64,000 nucleotides of DNA from Rhodococcus sp. 06-462-5 (GCF_002258315.1 NZ_NOYD01000005.1:303584-367583); one strand, 5' to 3'; counted from the first letter of the stretch, positions 1-9,436 are shown. The notes: a model not told the origin generated them from the letters alone. Numbers and translations are program-made.

Positions 1-96
1 AGCTGCCGCTACTTCGCTCAGGATGTCGTCTGCCACTTGCCGCGCTTGCATGCGCACGGCCATCTGCTCGGGGCTGAGCTCGAAACTCAGGGTCAT
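1..96 (-). CDS. acyl-CoA dehydrogenase, N-terminal fragment (cut by window edge)
   Basis: Only the first 32 codons are inside the window. The reading starts at an ATG (94-96) with a GAGGAG ribosome site just upstream and begins MTLSFELSPEQMAVR. This matches the amphipathic first helix of acyl-CoA dehydrogenases (an 'LSPEQ' segment followed by a long helix). The family oxidises acyl-CoA thioesters at C2-C3 using FAD and passes electrons to ETF. The gene lies 149 bp downstream of an AraC regulator on the same strand, which may control it. Family assignment rests on the N-terminus only, so substrate cannot be judged. Confidence 0.5.
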   Translation of the reverse strand, partial: MTLSFELSPEQMAVRMQARQVADDILSEVAAA

Positions 97-245
97 GTGA
101 GACTCCTCGATGTCTGTCCTGATGGGGTGGAGAACGGAATCGGGCGACGCTGCCCTGCACACCATGTTTCACGGGCCGACGTGTCCACGTCTTGTATCGG
201 ACTGCGCCATGATCGGTACCGTTCTGCACACTCGGACAGAGCGTT

Positions 246-1262
246 TCACCCCTGAGCCAGCTGTGGTACTTCCCTTGTCTTCACCGACTCGCGATATTCG
301 ACCGGACTGCATCCGAAGCGCGATCGAAAGGTCTTGGCCAGATGCGCCGAATCCGAGAATCCCCACGCTGCAGCGATCGCGCCGATCGATCGATCGTCGC
401 GTGAATCGGCAAGCTCACGACGACACGCTTCGACCCGATGCTCACGGACGACAGCACCGAAAGTCGTTCCGGCCCTCTCGAACAGGGCATGAAGGGTGCG
501 AACCGATACCCCTACGTGGCGGGCTGCCTCGGTGGCGGGAACTCGGCCGAAGGGAAGCCGGGAATCGATGTATCGAACTGCGGACACCCGGAGTACTTCG
601 TCGGTCTGCACAGAGCATCCGGCACCCCGTTCGGCCGTCCCTCCCAGCACCGCACGGAGCAGATCGACATGGGCGGCACCGATCATCTGTCGCTCGGCGG
701 GATGCAGCGAGGAATCGGTTTGCCAGGTCTCCACCATCAACGAGCTGAGCAAGCGAGCCGAGCCCGACGAGCTCGAAAAACGCCGCGCAGTAGTCGCTGC
801 CGACGGGCCGACCACGTCTGCCAGCAGAGGGCGCGGCAGTCGGAAAGACAGCACTCGCCACAGTTCGTCGTTACCCGGCTCGACGAACTCGAGCCGGTAC
901 GGGCGAGTCGAATCGACGATGGCAAATTCGCCTCGGGAGACGGTGCACTGCCGCCCGTCCTGAGTGGTCGTACACTGCCCGTCCAATTGCAGGTTGACAA
1001 AAACGACGTCCTCGTCGGCGCGGGCAACTTCACGTTTTCCGTGGTCGATTCGCTGTGTGCAGGAGGCAATCTCCGCTGCATTGCCACCCCCGATCGCCGC
1101 CGAGCGCACCCACCCGGGAAGTCCGGAGCTCGAGGAACTGCGTTCGACGTGGTCCCGAGATCGCCACGGTGCCAGCGGAGTGAATGCCTGGCAGAGGACG
1201 TCGGCCCAATAGCTCATCTGATCGGCCGGACCGAGTCCCCTGGTTGTCCAATATGACGTCAT
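246..1262 (-). CDS. AraC-family transcriptional regulator (AraC-binding-like domain + HTH)
   Basis: A 338-residue regulator. The N-terminal two thirds carry a cupin-like AraC-binding-like domain with the hallmark 'GRQCTVSRGEFAIVDSTRPY' stretch (about residues 100-125). A two-helix AraC DNA-binding domain covers about 230-325, with the second motif around 'WGFSDSAHLAKTFRSRFG'. I start it at the ATG at 1262 (MTSYWTTRGLG), which has a CGGAG site upstream; the open frame runs 32 codons further but lacks family similarity there. It lies between the moeA end and the acyl-CoA dehydrogenase start. A second protein of the same architecture is encoded at 4751-5776, on the other side of the Mo-cofactor operon. 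Effector unknown. Confidence 0.85.
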   Translation of the reverse strand: MTSYWTTRGLGPADQMSYWADVLCQAFTPLAPWRSRDHVERSSSSSGLPGWVRSAAIGGGNAAEIASCTQRIDHGKREVARADEDVVFVNLQLDGQCTTTQDGRQCTVSRGEFAIVDSTRPYRLEFVEPGNDELWRVLSFRLPRPLLADVVGPSAATTARRFSSSSGSARLLSSLMVETWQTDSSLHPAERQMIGAAHVDLLRAVLGGTAERGAGCSVQTDEVLRVSAVRYIDSRLPFGRVPATEAARHVGVSVRTLHALFERAGTTFGAVVREHRVEACRRELADSRDDRSIGAIAAAWGFSDSAHLAKTFRSRFGCSPVEYRESVKTREVPQLAQG

Positions 1263-1394
1263 GATGCACTCCGCGCTAGGTTCGAGTGCACCCACGGTAG
1301 GCCTTGGGCGTAAGCCATCCGAGGCGTTTGCGTTACGAAATGCGTGCACTCTCCTCACATCGACGCGAGAGTCGCGGAGAGATTCTTCGAGTTT

Positions 1395-2657
1395 TCAGAT
1401 GCAGGTACCTCGCCGCGTCGACGCGACCGAGTCCAGCATCCATGCGGGGTACTCACCCGGCGGACCCAGGCCGCCGTCGGAGGGCGGAATTACGATCACA
1501 CAGTTGGCATGGGCGAGCGCACCGACCGAGTGCGATCGAATGATCGCGGCGCTTTCACCGTCGACGATGCCCAGCATGACCCGGGGCACCGGTGAGGCAG
1601 GAACGGCCTCCCCCGCTACCCTGACCGTTCTGATCGTTCGCTCTGCTCGCGGGTTGCGCAGTGCCGCAACGATCATCGGCCGGACGAACAGTTCGTACGA
1701 GATCAACGCGCTGACAGGGTTTCCGGGCAGACAGACGATCGGAGTTCCCTCGACTTTTCCGCACGCCTGCGGTTTGCCCGGTTTGACTGCAACCGAGACG
1801 AATTCGACGTCCTGGTCTGCTAGCGCGAGCCGGATCACCTCTTCGGTACCCGCACTGATCCCACCGGTCGTGACGATGACATCGGCAACCGCGGCGCATC
1901 GGGCCAGTGCCGCCCGACACGCGTCGACGTCGTCGGCGACGGCCGGTTCGAGGTGAACGTCGGCACCGCACCGAAGCAGATCGGCCACGATCATCGCCGA
2001 ATTGGCGTCGTAGCATTCACCGCGCGCGAGTTCCGTCCCGACCGGTCGAACCTCGGATCCCGTCGACAGCACCGCCACGACCGGAGCCGACTCGATCAGT
2101 ACATGGGTGCGACCGAGCGCCGCCAGAGCACCGACCTGGGCCGGCGTGACCGATGTGCCTGCCCGGACGGCGACTTCGCCGACCTCGAAGTCCGAGGCAC
2201 GACTGCGGATGTTGCTCTTCGAGCCGACCGAGTGGATCGTCACCTCCAGGGCACCGAATGTCTCGACGAACCCACTGGTTCCTTCGACCGGAATCACCAT
2301 GTCTGCGCCGCACGGAACCGCGGCACCGGTCATGACCTGTACCGACTCCCCCGGACGAAGGTGCAGCGGTGTCGGTTGTCCACCTGCGACACTGCACGCG
2401 GAGACGAGCAACCGTACGGGCAGATGTTCCGGACCGACGACATCGGCAGAGCGAACGGCGAATCCGTCGACCGCCGAGTTGTCGAACGCCGGCAGTGCGT
2501 GGTCGGCAACGACGTCCTCGGCGACCACTGCGCCCACCGCGTTGCCGATCGACACGGAACGCACCTTTGCCGATACTCCCAGTTTCTTTATCGCGCAACG
2601 ATGTTGGTCCACCGTTCGGAGATGGACCGGCACGCTGCCCACTGTCGTCGACATCAT
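1395..2657 (-). CDS. moeA: molybdopterin molybdenumtransferase MoeA
   Basis: 420 residues, the usual MoeA length. It inserts molybdate into adenylylated molybdopterin, the last step of Mo-cofactor synthesis. Recognisable segments: 'ALPAFDNSAVDGFAVR' near residue 55 (MoeA N-terminal signature), 'VLSTGSEV' and 'TTGGISAG' in the MogA-like domain, and 'GNPVSALISYELFVRP' in the C-terminal part. The ATG start overlaps the TGA of moaD by 4 bp, so the two are translationally coupled. It is the last gene of moaE-moaA-moaD-moeA. Nearby, an operon for a molybdopterin enzyme (7132-9311) is an obvious local client. Confidence 0.93.
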   Translation of the reverse strand: MMSTTVGSVPVHLRTVDQHRCAIKKLGVSAKVRSVSIGNAVGAVVAEDVVADHALPAFDNSAVDGFAVRSADVVGPEHLPVRLLVSACSVAGGQPTPLHLRPGESVQVMTGAAVPCGADMVIPVEGTSGFVETFGALEVTIHSVGSKSNIRSRASDFEVGEVAVRAGTSVTPAQVGALAALGRTHVLIESAPVVAVLSTGSEVRPVGTELARGECYDANSAMIVADLLRCGADVHLEPAVADDVDACRAALARCAAVADVIVTTGGISAGTEEVIRLALADQDVEFVSVAVKPGKPQACGKVEGTPIVCLPGNPVSALISYELFVRPMIVAALRNPRAERTIRTVRVAGEAVPASPVPRVMLGIVDGESAAIIRSHSVGALAHANCVIVIPPSDGGLGPPGEYPAWMLDSVASTRRGTCI

Positions 2658-2896
2658 CCGCCGGAGATCGGAGGCAGGACCGCGATCTCGTCCCTATCGC
2701 AGCACGGCGAATCCTCGTCGAGAGCCAGCGATCGTCCATTTATCCAGATACGCGAGACCGCCAGCACCTCGGCGAACGACGCACCGTATCGTTCGACCGC
2801 AGTATCGAGCACCTCCCTGACGGTCGATCCCGACATACTGTTCGACGCCTCCCCTGCAATCTGTCGTGCCGCAGCGAACATCACCAACTCGGCCAT
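2654..2896 (-). CDS. moaD: molybdopterin synthase small subunit MoaD
   Basis: 80 residues with the ubiquitin-like MoaD fold and the essential C-terminal Gly-Gly (ends PPISGG). That tail is thiocarboxylated and donates sulfur to precursor Z in the MoaD-MoaE synthase. 'INGRSLALDEDS' and 'DEIAVLPPISGG' are typical MoaD segments. An AAAGGG ribosome site precedes the ATG at 2896. It starts 18 bp after the moaA stop and overlaps moeA by 4 bp. Confidence 0.93.
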   Translation of the reverse strand: MAELVMFAAARQIAGEASNSMSGSTVREVLDTAVERYGASFAEVLAVSRIWINGRSLALDEDSPCCDRDEIAVLPPISGG

Positions 2897-2914
2897 ACGA
2901 TCAGGCCCTTTCGA

Positions 2915-3940
2915 TCATCCACCGATGTAGGACATTTCGATCCGATCTCGCACCGGATCCTCCTTCGTTTCCGCTCGAAGCTCCGAGTACCGATCGTCCC
3001 GTCGCATCCACAACGTCGCGAGGCGGGATACGAGTTCGTCCTGCGACGCCCCCGCGCGCAGCAACGCACGCAGGTCGGTGCCGGTCGACGAGAACAGACA
3101 GGTGTACACCTTGCCGTCCGCAGACAGCCTCGCGCGGGTACACGTTCCGCAGAACGGCTCGGACACCGACCCGATCACGCCGATCTCTCCACTGCCGTCG
3201 AGGTATCGATATCGAGTCGCCACTTCACCGTCGTACACCGCCTCGACTCGCACCAGCGGATGGACCCGGCCGATCGTCTCCACGATCGCTTGCACGTCCA
3301 TGACCTGCGACAACTCCCACCGATTCGTCGCGCCGACGTCCATGTATTCGATGAAGCGCACCACGACGCCGGTGCCTTTGAACCGCTCGGCCAGGGCCAG
3401 AATCGAATCCTCGTTCACCCCGCGACGCACCACGACATTGACCTTCACCGGCGACATCCCGGCGTCAACCGCCGCGTCGATGCCGTCGAGTACGGTCTGC
3501 ACGGGCACCCGAGTGTCACTCATGCGAGCGAACGTTGCCGGGTCCGTCGAATCGAGGCTGACGGTCACTCGTCCCAACCCCGCGTCGACCAACTTCACAG
3601 CGTGTGCGCCGAGCAGAGAACCGTTGGTGGTCATCGCCAGATCGATACCCTCGATGGTGCTCAGTCGCTCGACGAGCGAGACGATTCCGGTGCGCAGCAG
3701 GGGTTCGCCACCGGTCAGGCGCACCTTGCGAATACCGATGGCGGCAGCAGCTCGGGCGACTCGGTCGATCTCCTCGAACGACAGCAGTTTCGCGGTCTTC
3801 AAGAATTCGTGGTCGGGGCCGAACTCGGACCGCGGCATGCAGTAGACACAACGGAAGTTGCACCGGTCGGTCACGGAAATGCGCAGGTCCCGAAGTGGCC
3901 GCCCCCGAACGTCTTTCGCGGCGGATTCGAAGTCCCTCAC
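2915..3940 (-). CDS. moaA: GTP 3',8-cyclase MoaA (radical SAM)
   Basis: 341 residues from a GTG at 3940 that overlaps the moaE TGA by 4 bp (GTGA). An upstream in-frame ATG at 4054 would push 38 non-homologous residues into moaE, so I reject it. Radical-SAM cluster cysteines C27, C31 and C34 lie in 'DRCNFRCVYCMP'. The second [4Fe-4S] site is in the C-terminal 'CGTCTRARLSADGKVYTC'. The protein ends in the required Gly-Gly (MSYIGG). It converts GTP to 3',8-cyclo-7,8-dihydro-GTP, the first step of molybdopterin synthesis. MoaC is not in this window. Confidence 0.95.
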   Translation of the reverse strand: MRDFESAAKDVRGRPLRDLRISVTDRCNFRCVYCMPRSEFGPDHEFLKTAKLLSFEEIDRVARAAAAIGIRKVRLTGGEPLLRTGIVSLVERLSTIEGIDLAMTTNGSLLGAHAVKLVDAGLGRVTVSLDSTDPATFARMSDTRVPVQTVLDGIDAAVDAGMSPVKVNVVVRRGVNEDSILALAERFKGTGVVVRFIEYMDVGATNRWELSQVMDVQAIVETIGRVHPLVRVEAVYDGEVATRYRYLDGSGEIGVIGSVSEPFCGTCTRARLSADGKVYTCLFSSTGTDLRALLRAGASQDELVSRLATLWMRRDDRYSELRAETKEDPVRDRIEMSYIGG

Positions 3941-4503
3941 GATGCGGCACCGCACGTGACTGGCGACCACTGCGAGGCCGCCTGCTCGACACTCTCGATC
4001 TGCACACCGGTCTCCACCCAGGATTGCGCGGTCTCCCGCTGTTCGAGCTTCCACACCGGAACGGATGCCTTGACGATGTCGATGCAGAATTGAGCCGCCA
4101 GAAACGCGTCGACGCGATGGCCCGCGGACACACAGACCAGGACACTGGCTTCACCGACCGCGACGGATCCGGTCCGGTGCAGCAGGGCGATACGGCCGAT
4201 GTCGGGCCAACGCTGTTGTGCGGCCTCGGCGATCTCGAACAGCCGCGCACGGGCGACAGACTCGTAGGACTGATAGTCGATCGCGACGACTCCGTCTGCA
4301 CGCAGGCCGGTGGAATCCTTCGAGTACTCGCGTACCACCCCGGTGAAAGTGACGACGGCCCCGCACCGGGGAATCGTTGCCCAATCGATGATCGGCTCGA
4401 CCGCCAACGCGTCGGCGGTCACCGCGACCCGCACGTCGCTCGTGCGAGATTCACTGTCGTGCGCACTCTCGTCCAGGTGTCGGACAGTGTCGACTTCGTT
4501 CAC
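3937..4503 (-). CDS. moaE: molybdopterin synthase catalytic subunit MoaE
   Basis: 188 residues from a GTG at 4503 with an AAGGGG site upstream. The catalytic lysine pair is present as K145 and K152 in 'KASVPVWKLE'; the seven-residue spacing matches the family. 'SAGHRVDAF' is the conserved substrate-binding segment. The first 25-30 residues (MNEVDTVRHLDESAHD) are a poorly conserved, acidic extension compared with a typical length near 150, so a later start cannot be excluded. It is the first gene of the Mo-cofactor operon, and its stop overlaps moaA. Confidence 0.92.
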   Translation of the reverse strand: MNEVDTVRHLDESAHDSESRTSDVRVAVTADALAVEPIIDWATIPRCGAVVTFTGVVREYSKDSTGLRADGVVAIDYQSYESVARARLFEIAEAAQQRWPDIGRIALLHRTGSVAVGEASVLVCVSAGHRVDAFLAAQFCIDIVKASVPVWKLEQRETAQSWVETGVQIESVEQAASQWSPVTCGAAS

Positions 4504-4625
4504 GGCGCACCCCTTTCGTCTCGTCCGGATTCAGAATGGCCGGGGTGGGGGGCGCGCATTTGACCGCCAGCGACCGTTAGTTGACCTGCAGAGACCTCTC
4601 CATGCCGTCCGGATCGGACTTTCCG

Positions 4626-4662
4626 GCAATGTTACGAACAGTGAATCAACCGGAAACATTGC
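4626..4662. promoter_or_regulatory. spaced inverted repeat in the moaE / AraC divergent region
   Basis: GCAATGTT (4626-4633) and AACATTGC (4655-4662) form a perfect 8-bp inverted repeat separated by 21 bp. The arms sit 29 bp apart start to start, close to three helical turns. It lies between divergent moaE (start 4503) and the AraC gene (start 4751), so it could be the operator of that AraC protein or of a molybdate-type regulator. The sequence is visible; the role is inference. Confidence 0.4.
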
Positions 4663-4750
4663 GCGCTAACCTCGAACAAGGCTCCTGCATCGCAGTGACG
4701 ACACGGTCACCAGGACCGACGACGGTGGGCTTCGACGAAAAGGGGTTCCC

Positions 4751-5776
4751 ATGCTGTCCAGATCCGGATTCTCGATCCCGACTCGCACGACCAGCCGCAG
4801 CGACTGGTGCGACATGTTGAACGAGCACTTCGTCGCACTGGACGTCGCGGACGTGGCCGACAGCCGATTCACCGGTGCCGTCCGATCGATGTCGCTTGCA
4901 CACCTTCAGGTTTCGAGTGTTCGATCCACCACGCAGCGCATCGCGCGTACCGACTCGCTGATCGATCAGGATCGCATCGAATACGTCCAGATCGGGATGA
5001 TCAGACGCGGCTCGGCCATCGTCGTGCAGGACGGCCGCGAATGCACTCTGACGCGAGGCGACTTCGCGATCTACGACACCTCACGCCCGTTCGACTGGAT
5101 CATCGACGGCCATCCCGACGACGATCAGTGGGAACTGGAGGTCTTCACCTGGCCCCGTCACATGCTTCGGCTCGACGCCCGTGAGTCCAGCGACATGACG
5201 GCGATGGCGTTCGACGGATCCGCCGGATTCAGTGGGCTACTGGGCCGGTTTCTTCACGATCTGAGTTCGACGCGCTCGTCACTGGACATCACCGGAGCGC
5301 AGGCGATAGCGGACGAGGTCGGCGATCTCGTCAGCGTGATCGCCCGCAACACCACCACGAACTCGACCGTCGACTCGCCCAGCGCAGCGCTGGTTCGGTC
5401 AGCGCAGCGGTACATCGAGGAAAACCTCGCAGACACCGAACTCTCACCTACCTCGGTGGCGTCGGCAATGTTGGTCTCGACGCGACAGTTGCACCGTGTG
5501 TTCGCCTCGAGCGGCACGACGGTGGCCCGCACCATCAGAACCAAACGGCTCGAGCGCTGCCGCCGCGAGATCGTCGGCAGCATCACGCTGGACAAGTCGC
5601 TCGGGCAGATCAGCCGGAGATGGGGCTTCGCGGACCTCGCAGTCTTCAGCCGCGCCTTTCGTGAGCAATACGGCATGAGTCCGCGGCAGTACCGCGCCAG
5701 TGTCTGTGCCCGATCGGACGACCCGCGTGCGGTGACGCGCTCGACACGGCCGACCGACCGAGAACAGAGGCACTGA
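4751..5776 (+). CDS. AraC-family transcriptional regulator, second copy of the architecture
   Basis: 341 residues. The AraC-binding-like sensor has 'GRECTLTRGDFAIYDTSRPF' near residue 100, almost the same hallmark segment as the regulator at 246-1262. The AraC HTH domain covers roughly 220-320, with 'WGFADLAVFSRAFREQYGMSPRQYR'. It is divergent from moaE and convergent with the ferredoxin reductase gene, whose stop is 18 bp away. With its relative it brackets the Mo-cofactor operon. A role in controlling the Mo operon or the adjacent Mo-enzyme operon is plausible but unproven. Confidence 0.87.
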   Translation: MLSRSGFSIPTRTTSRSDWCDMLNEHFVALDVADVADSRFTGAVRSMSLAHLQVSSVRSTTQRIARTDSLIDQDRIEYVQIGMIRRGSAIVVQDGRECTLTRGDFAIYDTSRPFDWIIDGHPDDDQWELEVFTWPRHMLRLDARESSDMTAMAFDGSAGFSGLLGRFLHDLSSTRSSLDITGAQAIADEVGDLVSVIARNTTTNSTVDSPSAALVRSAQRYIEENLADTELSPTSVASAMLVSTRQLHRVFASSGTTVARTIRTKRLERCRREIVGSITLDKSLGQISRRWGFADLAVFSRAFREQYGMSPRQYRASVCARSDDPRAVTRSTRPTDREQRH

Positions 5777-5781
5777 CGCGA

Positions 5782-5814
5782 CGAGCGACTCGACTCAGTG
5801 AATCGAGTCGCTCG
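5782..5814. terminator. hairpin between convergent AraC and ferredoxin reductase genes
   Basis: A 12-bp perfect inverted repeat, CGAGCGACTCGA (5782-5793) and TCGAGTCGCTCG (5803-5814), with a 9-base loop. It lies just after the AraC stop and covers the last codons of the convergent reductase gene. There is no U-tract, which is common for actinobacterial terminators. Likely bidirectional. Confidence 0.55.
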
Positions 5815-6784
5815 AATGGCCCGGCGTGACCGGTGCCGAACCGTCGATCAGTGGTGCGATGTGGTTGACCGCCGTCGCCGCCTCGGCGAATCCGACCGCG
5901 ATCAGCTTGACCTTGTCCTGGTGTCCGGCAACGTCGCCCACCGCGAATACTCGCCGACGGTTGGTCCGCATCGTCCGGTCGACGGCGATGTCGCGCTGGT
6001 GCTTGTCGAGGCCCCACGTCCCGATAGGACCCAACGCCGCTTTGAACCCGAGTGCAGCAACGACACTCGACACTTCGAGTCGACGGCGTTCGGTCCCGGC
6101 TCCGTCGACGATCGTCACCGACTCGACGGCGTCCGAGCCCGCGATCTCCTCGACTTCGTACGGAGTCAGTACATCGACACTCGACCGCTCCAACAGTCCC
6201 AAGCTGTGAGCATGAGCCCGAAACTCGTTGCGGCGGTGCACCAATACCACCGACTTCGCAATCGGTTCCAAACTCAGAGCCCAGTCCACCGCCGAATCAC
6301 CGCCGCCGACGATCATCACGTGTTCGCCGGCCAGCTCGTTCAGTCTCGGCACGAAGTAGCGAAGCCCACGATCGTGGAACTCCGATCCCGCCGGCAACGG
6401 TCTCGGCGTGAATTTGCCGATCCCCGCTGCCACCAGAACTGCCTTCCCGACGACGGTGACACCCTTGTCCGTCGTGATCCTGACGGACTCCTCGGATTCT
6501 TCGAGCTCGGTCGCTACGTGTCCCATCAGATACGTCGGCTTCGCCTGCTCTGCCTGCTCCACCAAGGCGTCGACCAAATGCTGCGCCTTGATTGCCGGGA
6601 AACCGGCGACGTCGAAGATCTTCTTCTCCGGATACAACGCGGCCAGCTGACCACCGGGATGCGGTAAGGCGTCGATGACAATGACCGTCAGCCCACGGAA
6701 GCCCGCATAGTAGGCACCGTAGAGGCCGGCCGGGCCAGCGCCGACGATGATCAGGTCACACTCGAAATCGGTTGCATCACTCAC
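5795..6784 (-). CDS. ferredoxin/flavodoxin-NADP+ reductase, thioredoxin-reductase-like type
   Basis: 329 residues starting at a GTG at 6784 that overlaps the ferredoxin stop (GTGA). The FAD dinucleotide motif is G15-A-G-P-A-G20. The NAD(P)H motif 'GGGDSA' is at 160-165. The C-terminal FAD-contact segment is '[25 protein letters not shown]'. No redox CxxC is present in the pyridine-nucleotide domain, which separates it from true thioredoxin reductases and fits the TrxR-like FNR family. It most likely moves electrons between NADPH and the 7Fe ferredoxin encoded just upstream. With the Mo-enzyme gene it forms a three-gene operon. Confidence 0.88.
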   Translation of the reverse strand: MSDATDFECDLIIVGAGPAGLYGAYYAGFRGLTVIVIDALPHPGGQLAALYPEKKIFDVAGFPAIKAQHLVDALVEQAEQAKPTYLMGHVATELEESEESVRITTDKGVTVVGKAVLVAAGIGKFTPRPLPAGSEFHDRGLRYFVPRLNELAGEHVMIVGGGDSAVDWALSLEPIAKSVVLVHRRNEFRAHAHSLGLLERSSVDVLTPYEVEEIAGSDAVESVTIVDGAGTERRRLEVSSVVAALGFKAALGPIGTWGLDKHQRDIAVDRTMRTNRRRVFAVGDVAGHQDKVKLIAVGFAEAATAVNHIAPLIDGSAPVTPGHSSDSIH

Positions 6785-7095
6785 TTCTTCGCCACTTCGT
6801 CGATCGTCGGATGGTCGTGGCCGACCGGGCCGAGATCCTCCGCGCCACCCGACGCGTCGGCATCCTCGCAGAACTCCACTGCGATATCGACGAACCGCCT
6901 CTGCTCGTCCGGAATCTTGTGTTCCCAGAAGATTGCGTCGTTCGGGCACGCGGGCATGCATTTTCCGCAGTCGACGCACTCGTCGGGATTGATGTACATC
7001 ATCCGAGCACCCTCGTAGATGCAGTCGACGGGGCACTCCTCGGTGCATGCCTTGTCGAGCAGGTCGATGCACGGTTCGGTGACGACGTAGGCCAT
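6781..7095 (-). CDS. fdxA: 7Fe ferredoxin ([3Fe-4S][4Fe-4S], FdxA type)
   Basis: 104 residues. The cysteine pattern is C9-x7-C17-x3-C21 and C40-x2-C43-x2-C46-x3-C50-P. By analogy to Azotobacter ferredoxin I, C9, C17 and C50 would hold the [3Fe-4S] cluster and C21, C40, C43 and C46 the [4Fe-4S] cluster. The N-terminus '[17 protein letters not shown]' is typical of actinobacterial FdxA. It is 36 bp downstream of the Mo-enzyme gene and overlaps the reductase gene by 4 bp, so it is probably the electron carrier between them. Confidence 0.93.
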   Translation of the reverse strand: MAYVVTEPCIDLLDKACTEECPVDCIYEGARMMYINPDECVDCGKCMPACPNDAIFWEHKIPDEQRRFVDIAVEFCEDADASGGAEDLGPVGHDHPTIDEVAKK

Positions 7096-7131
7096 GGCGA
7101 AATCCTCGTTCTCGTTGTAGGGAAGGTGTTG

Positions 7132-9311
7132 TCAGGCGTCGAGTGGTCGCACGTCGACGAGGGTGTCGGAGAACGTGGGGGCGTTTCCGAGGTCGGCGAA
7201 CACGGTCGGGTTCAGCGAGGCCGGCGTGGACAGCGAGAGCATGTTCTTTCTCCACGCTCCCATCGCGCACACCGTCACGCCCTCCATGACGGACTTGTCC
7301 AGCTTGGCCAGGACGGTGAACTCACCGCGATCGTTGAACACTCGAACCACGTCACCGGTCGCGACACCTCGCCGCTCGGCGTCGGCCGGGTTGATCAGCA
7401 GGGTGGGCTCCTTCTGCACCTTGCGATGCATGTCGAGATTTCCGAAGCTCGAATTCAGATAGGCGTGCGATTTGGGCGTCAGCAGGTTGAGCGGATACTT
7501 CTGCGCCAGTTCGGGGTTGGTCCGTGACGATTCGCGTGGCGCGATGTAGTGCGGAAGCGGATCCACCGGTTGACCCGGCTGGTGATCGTTCGAACCCTGC
7601 CGGAAGAGAGGCAGAACGAAGTTGCACCCGCCGCTGCCGAGGACAGGAACTCGGTCTTGCCGGACGGCGTCCGGAAATTGCCCTCGGCGTGGGGTGCGTA
7701 CTCGTCGGGGCCGGGAAGATTGAGCCGCTGCCACCCGAGCTGCTTGAGCGACTCGATCGAGATGCCCTCCATGGCCGGCGCGTTCCAGTCGTACGACAGG
7801 GCTATGAGTTCCTCGTCGGTTCGGGAGAACACCGGCTCGGTGAACCCCATGGCCTTGGCCAGTCGCCGGAAGAGTTCGGTGTTGGGGACCGCTTCTCCCA
7901 TCGGCTCGATCGACCGATTGTTGTAGGTGACGAACAGGTGGCCCCACGAGAAGTTGATGTCGTCCTGCTCGAGCTGTGTGGTCGCCGGCAGGATGATGTC
8001 CGCGTAATCGGCTGTGTCGGTGATGAAATGGTCACTGACGACGGTGAACAGATCCTCGCGGCTGAGCCCGTCGATCATTCGCTTCTGATCGGGACACACC
8101 ACCACCGGATTCGAGTTGTAGACCATCAGGCCTTTGAGGGGCGTGTCCAGATTGAGCCCGCCGGTCAATGCTTCGCCGAGTTGGTACAGGTTGATCACCC
8201 GTGTGCCTGGAGTCTGCAGATCCGTCTGCAGGAACTCGGGCCAGTTCACCGGGAATGCCCACAGGGGTAGCTGCAGGATCCCACCGCCGGGCTTGCGCCA
8301 GGCACCCACCAACGACGGCAGGCACGAGATGGCTCGGACGCTCTGCCCGCCACCGGCGCTCCGCTCGATCGCGACACCGATGCGAATCACGGCCGGCTGA
8401 CTCTGCGCGTATTCCCTTGCCAGGGTGTAGATGTCGTCGACGGGGATGCCCGTCTCCTCCGACGCCCACTGCGGGGTATATTGCTGCACGCGTTCGGCCA
8501 ACTCGTCGAAACCGATGGTGTGACGTTCGATGTAATCCGCGTCCGTCAGCCCCTCGTCGATGATGACGTGCATCATCGCCAGTGCGAGTGCGCCGTCGGT
8601 GCCGGGACGGATGGGGATGTACCAACTCGCGGCCTTCGCGGTTCTGGTCTTGACCGGATCGATCACGACGACCTTGGCACCGCGCTTCTTGGCCTCGGCC
8701 ACATACGGCCAGAGGTGCAGATTGGTGCTCATGATGTTCGACGCCCAGATCAGGATGAACTTGGAATGGACGAAGCTTTCGGGATCGACACCCGCCGTGT
8801 CGCCGACCGTCATCGCGTAGGCAGTGCACGAGCCCGCGTCGCAGTAGGTGCGCTCGGCCACCGTTGCGCCGAGACGGTTGAAGAATGCGTCGCCGACGTT
8901 GAGCCCCTGCGTGATTCCCTGGGTGCCGAGGTAGTTGCACGGCATGATCGCTTCCGGGCCGAATTCATCGGCGATGGCGGTGAACTTCTCCGCGATGGTC
9001 GCGACGGCCTCGTCCCACGAGATTCGTTCGAAGCGGCCGGAGCCTTTGGGTCCGGATCGCTTGAGCGGGTACAGCACTCGGTCGGGGCTGTAGACCTTGT
9101 CCAGGTAGTTGTCCACCTTCACGCACAGTCCACCGTTGGTGTACGGGTTGGTCTTGCTACCGCTGACGCTGGTCGCCACACCGTCCGCGACGGTGACCAC
9201 CATGGAGCAGGAATCCGGACAGTCCTGGCCGCAGGCTCCGAGAACGGTGAGCTCCGCGGGGCGATCTGCGGGAGCGTCGTCTTGGCGTGTGCCTTCTTCA
9301 ACAGTCGTCAT
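7132..9311 (-). pseudogene. molybdopterin-dependent oxidoreductase (DMSO reductase superfamily), frameshifted
   Basis: The gene would encode about 725 residues but is split over two frames: codons from 9311 to about 7625, then the -1 frame to the stop at 7132. The first part has the [4Fe-4S] site C27-x3-C31-x3-C35 with C63, 'YCDAGSCTAYA' near the Mo site, and several BisC/FdhF-family blocks such as 'WASNIMSTNLHLWPY'. The second part has the molybdopterin-dinucleotide domain ('KYPLNLLTPKSHAYLNSSFGN', 'GDVVRVFNDRGEF'). At 7621-7628 one missing G would restore ...AAAGGNFVLPLF..., so a single-base deletion (or a sequencing error) explains the break. A GAGGAG site precedes the ATG. Substrate unknown; formate-dehydrogenase-like or BisC-like activities are possible. 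Confidence 0.8.
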
Positions 9312-9436
9312 GGGGTGCTCCTCGGCATGGATATCACTGGTGTGTGTTATCCCGAGCCTGCACCTCGCGGACGCTCCGAACAGGACGCGGAGCGCCGTCT
9401 ACTTTGCGCTCTGCGCCCGCGCGAGGGTTCCTCGCA

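Noticed and set aside
4504-4750. Moco riboswitch upstream of moaE
   Set aside because: I could not lay out the conserved Moco-RNA stems; only an inverted repeat is evident.
7600-7650. Programmed -1 ribosomal frameshift in the Mo-enzyme gene
   Set aside because: No heptameric slippery sequence and no clear downstream structure; a missing base is simpler.
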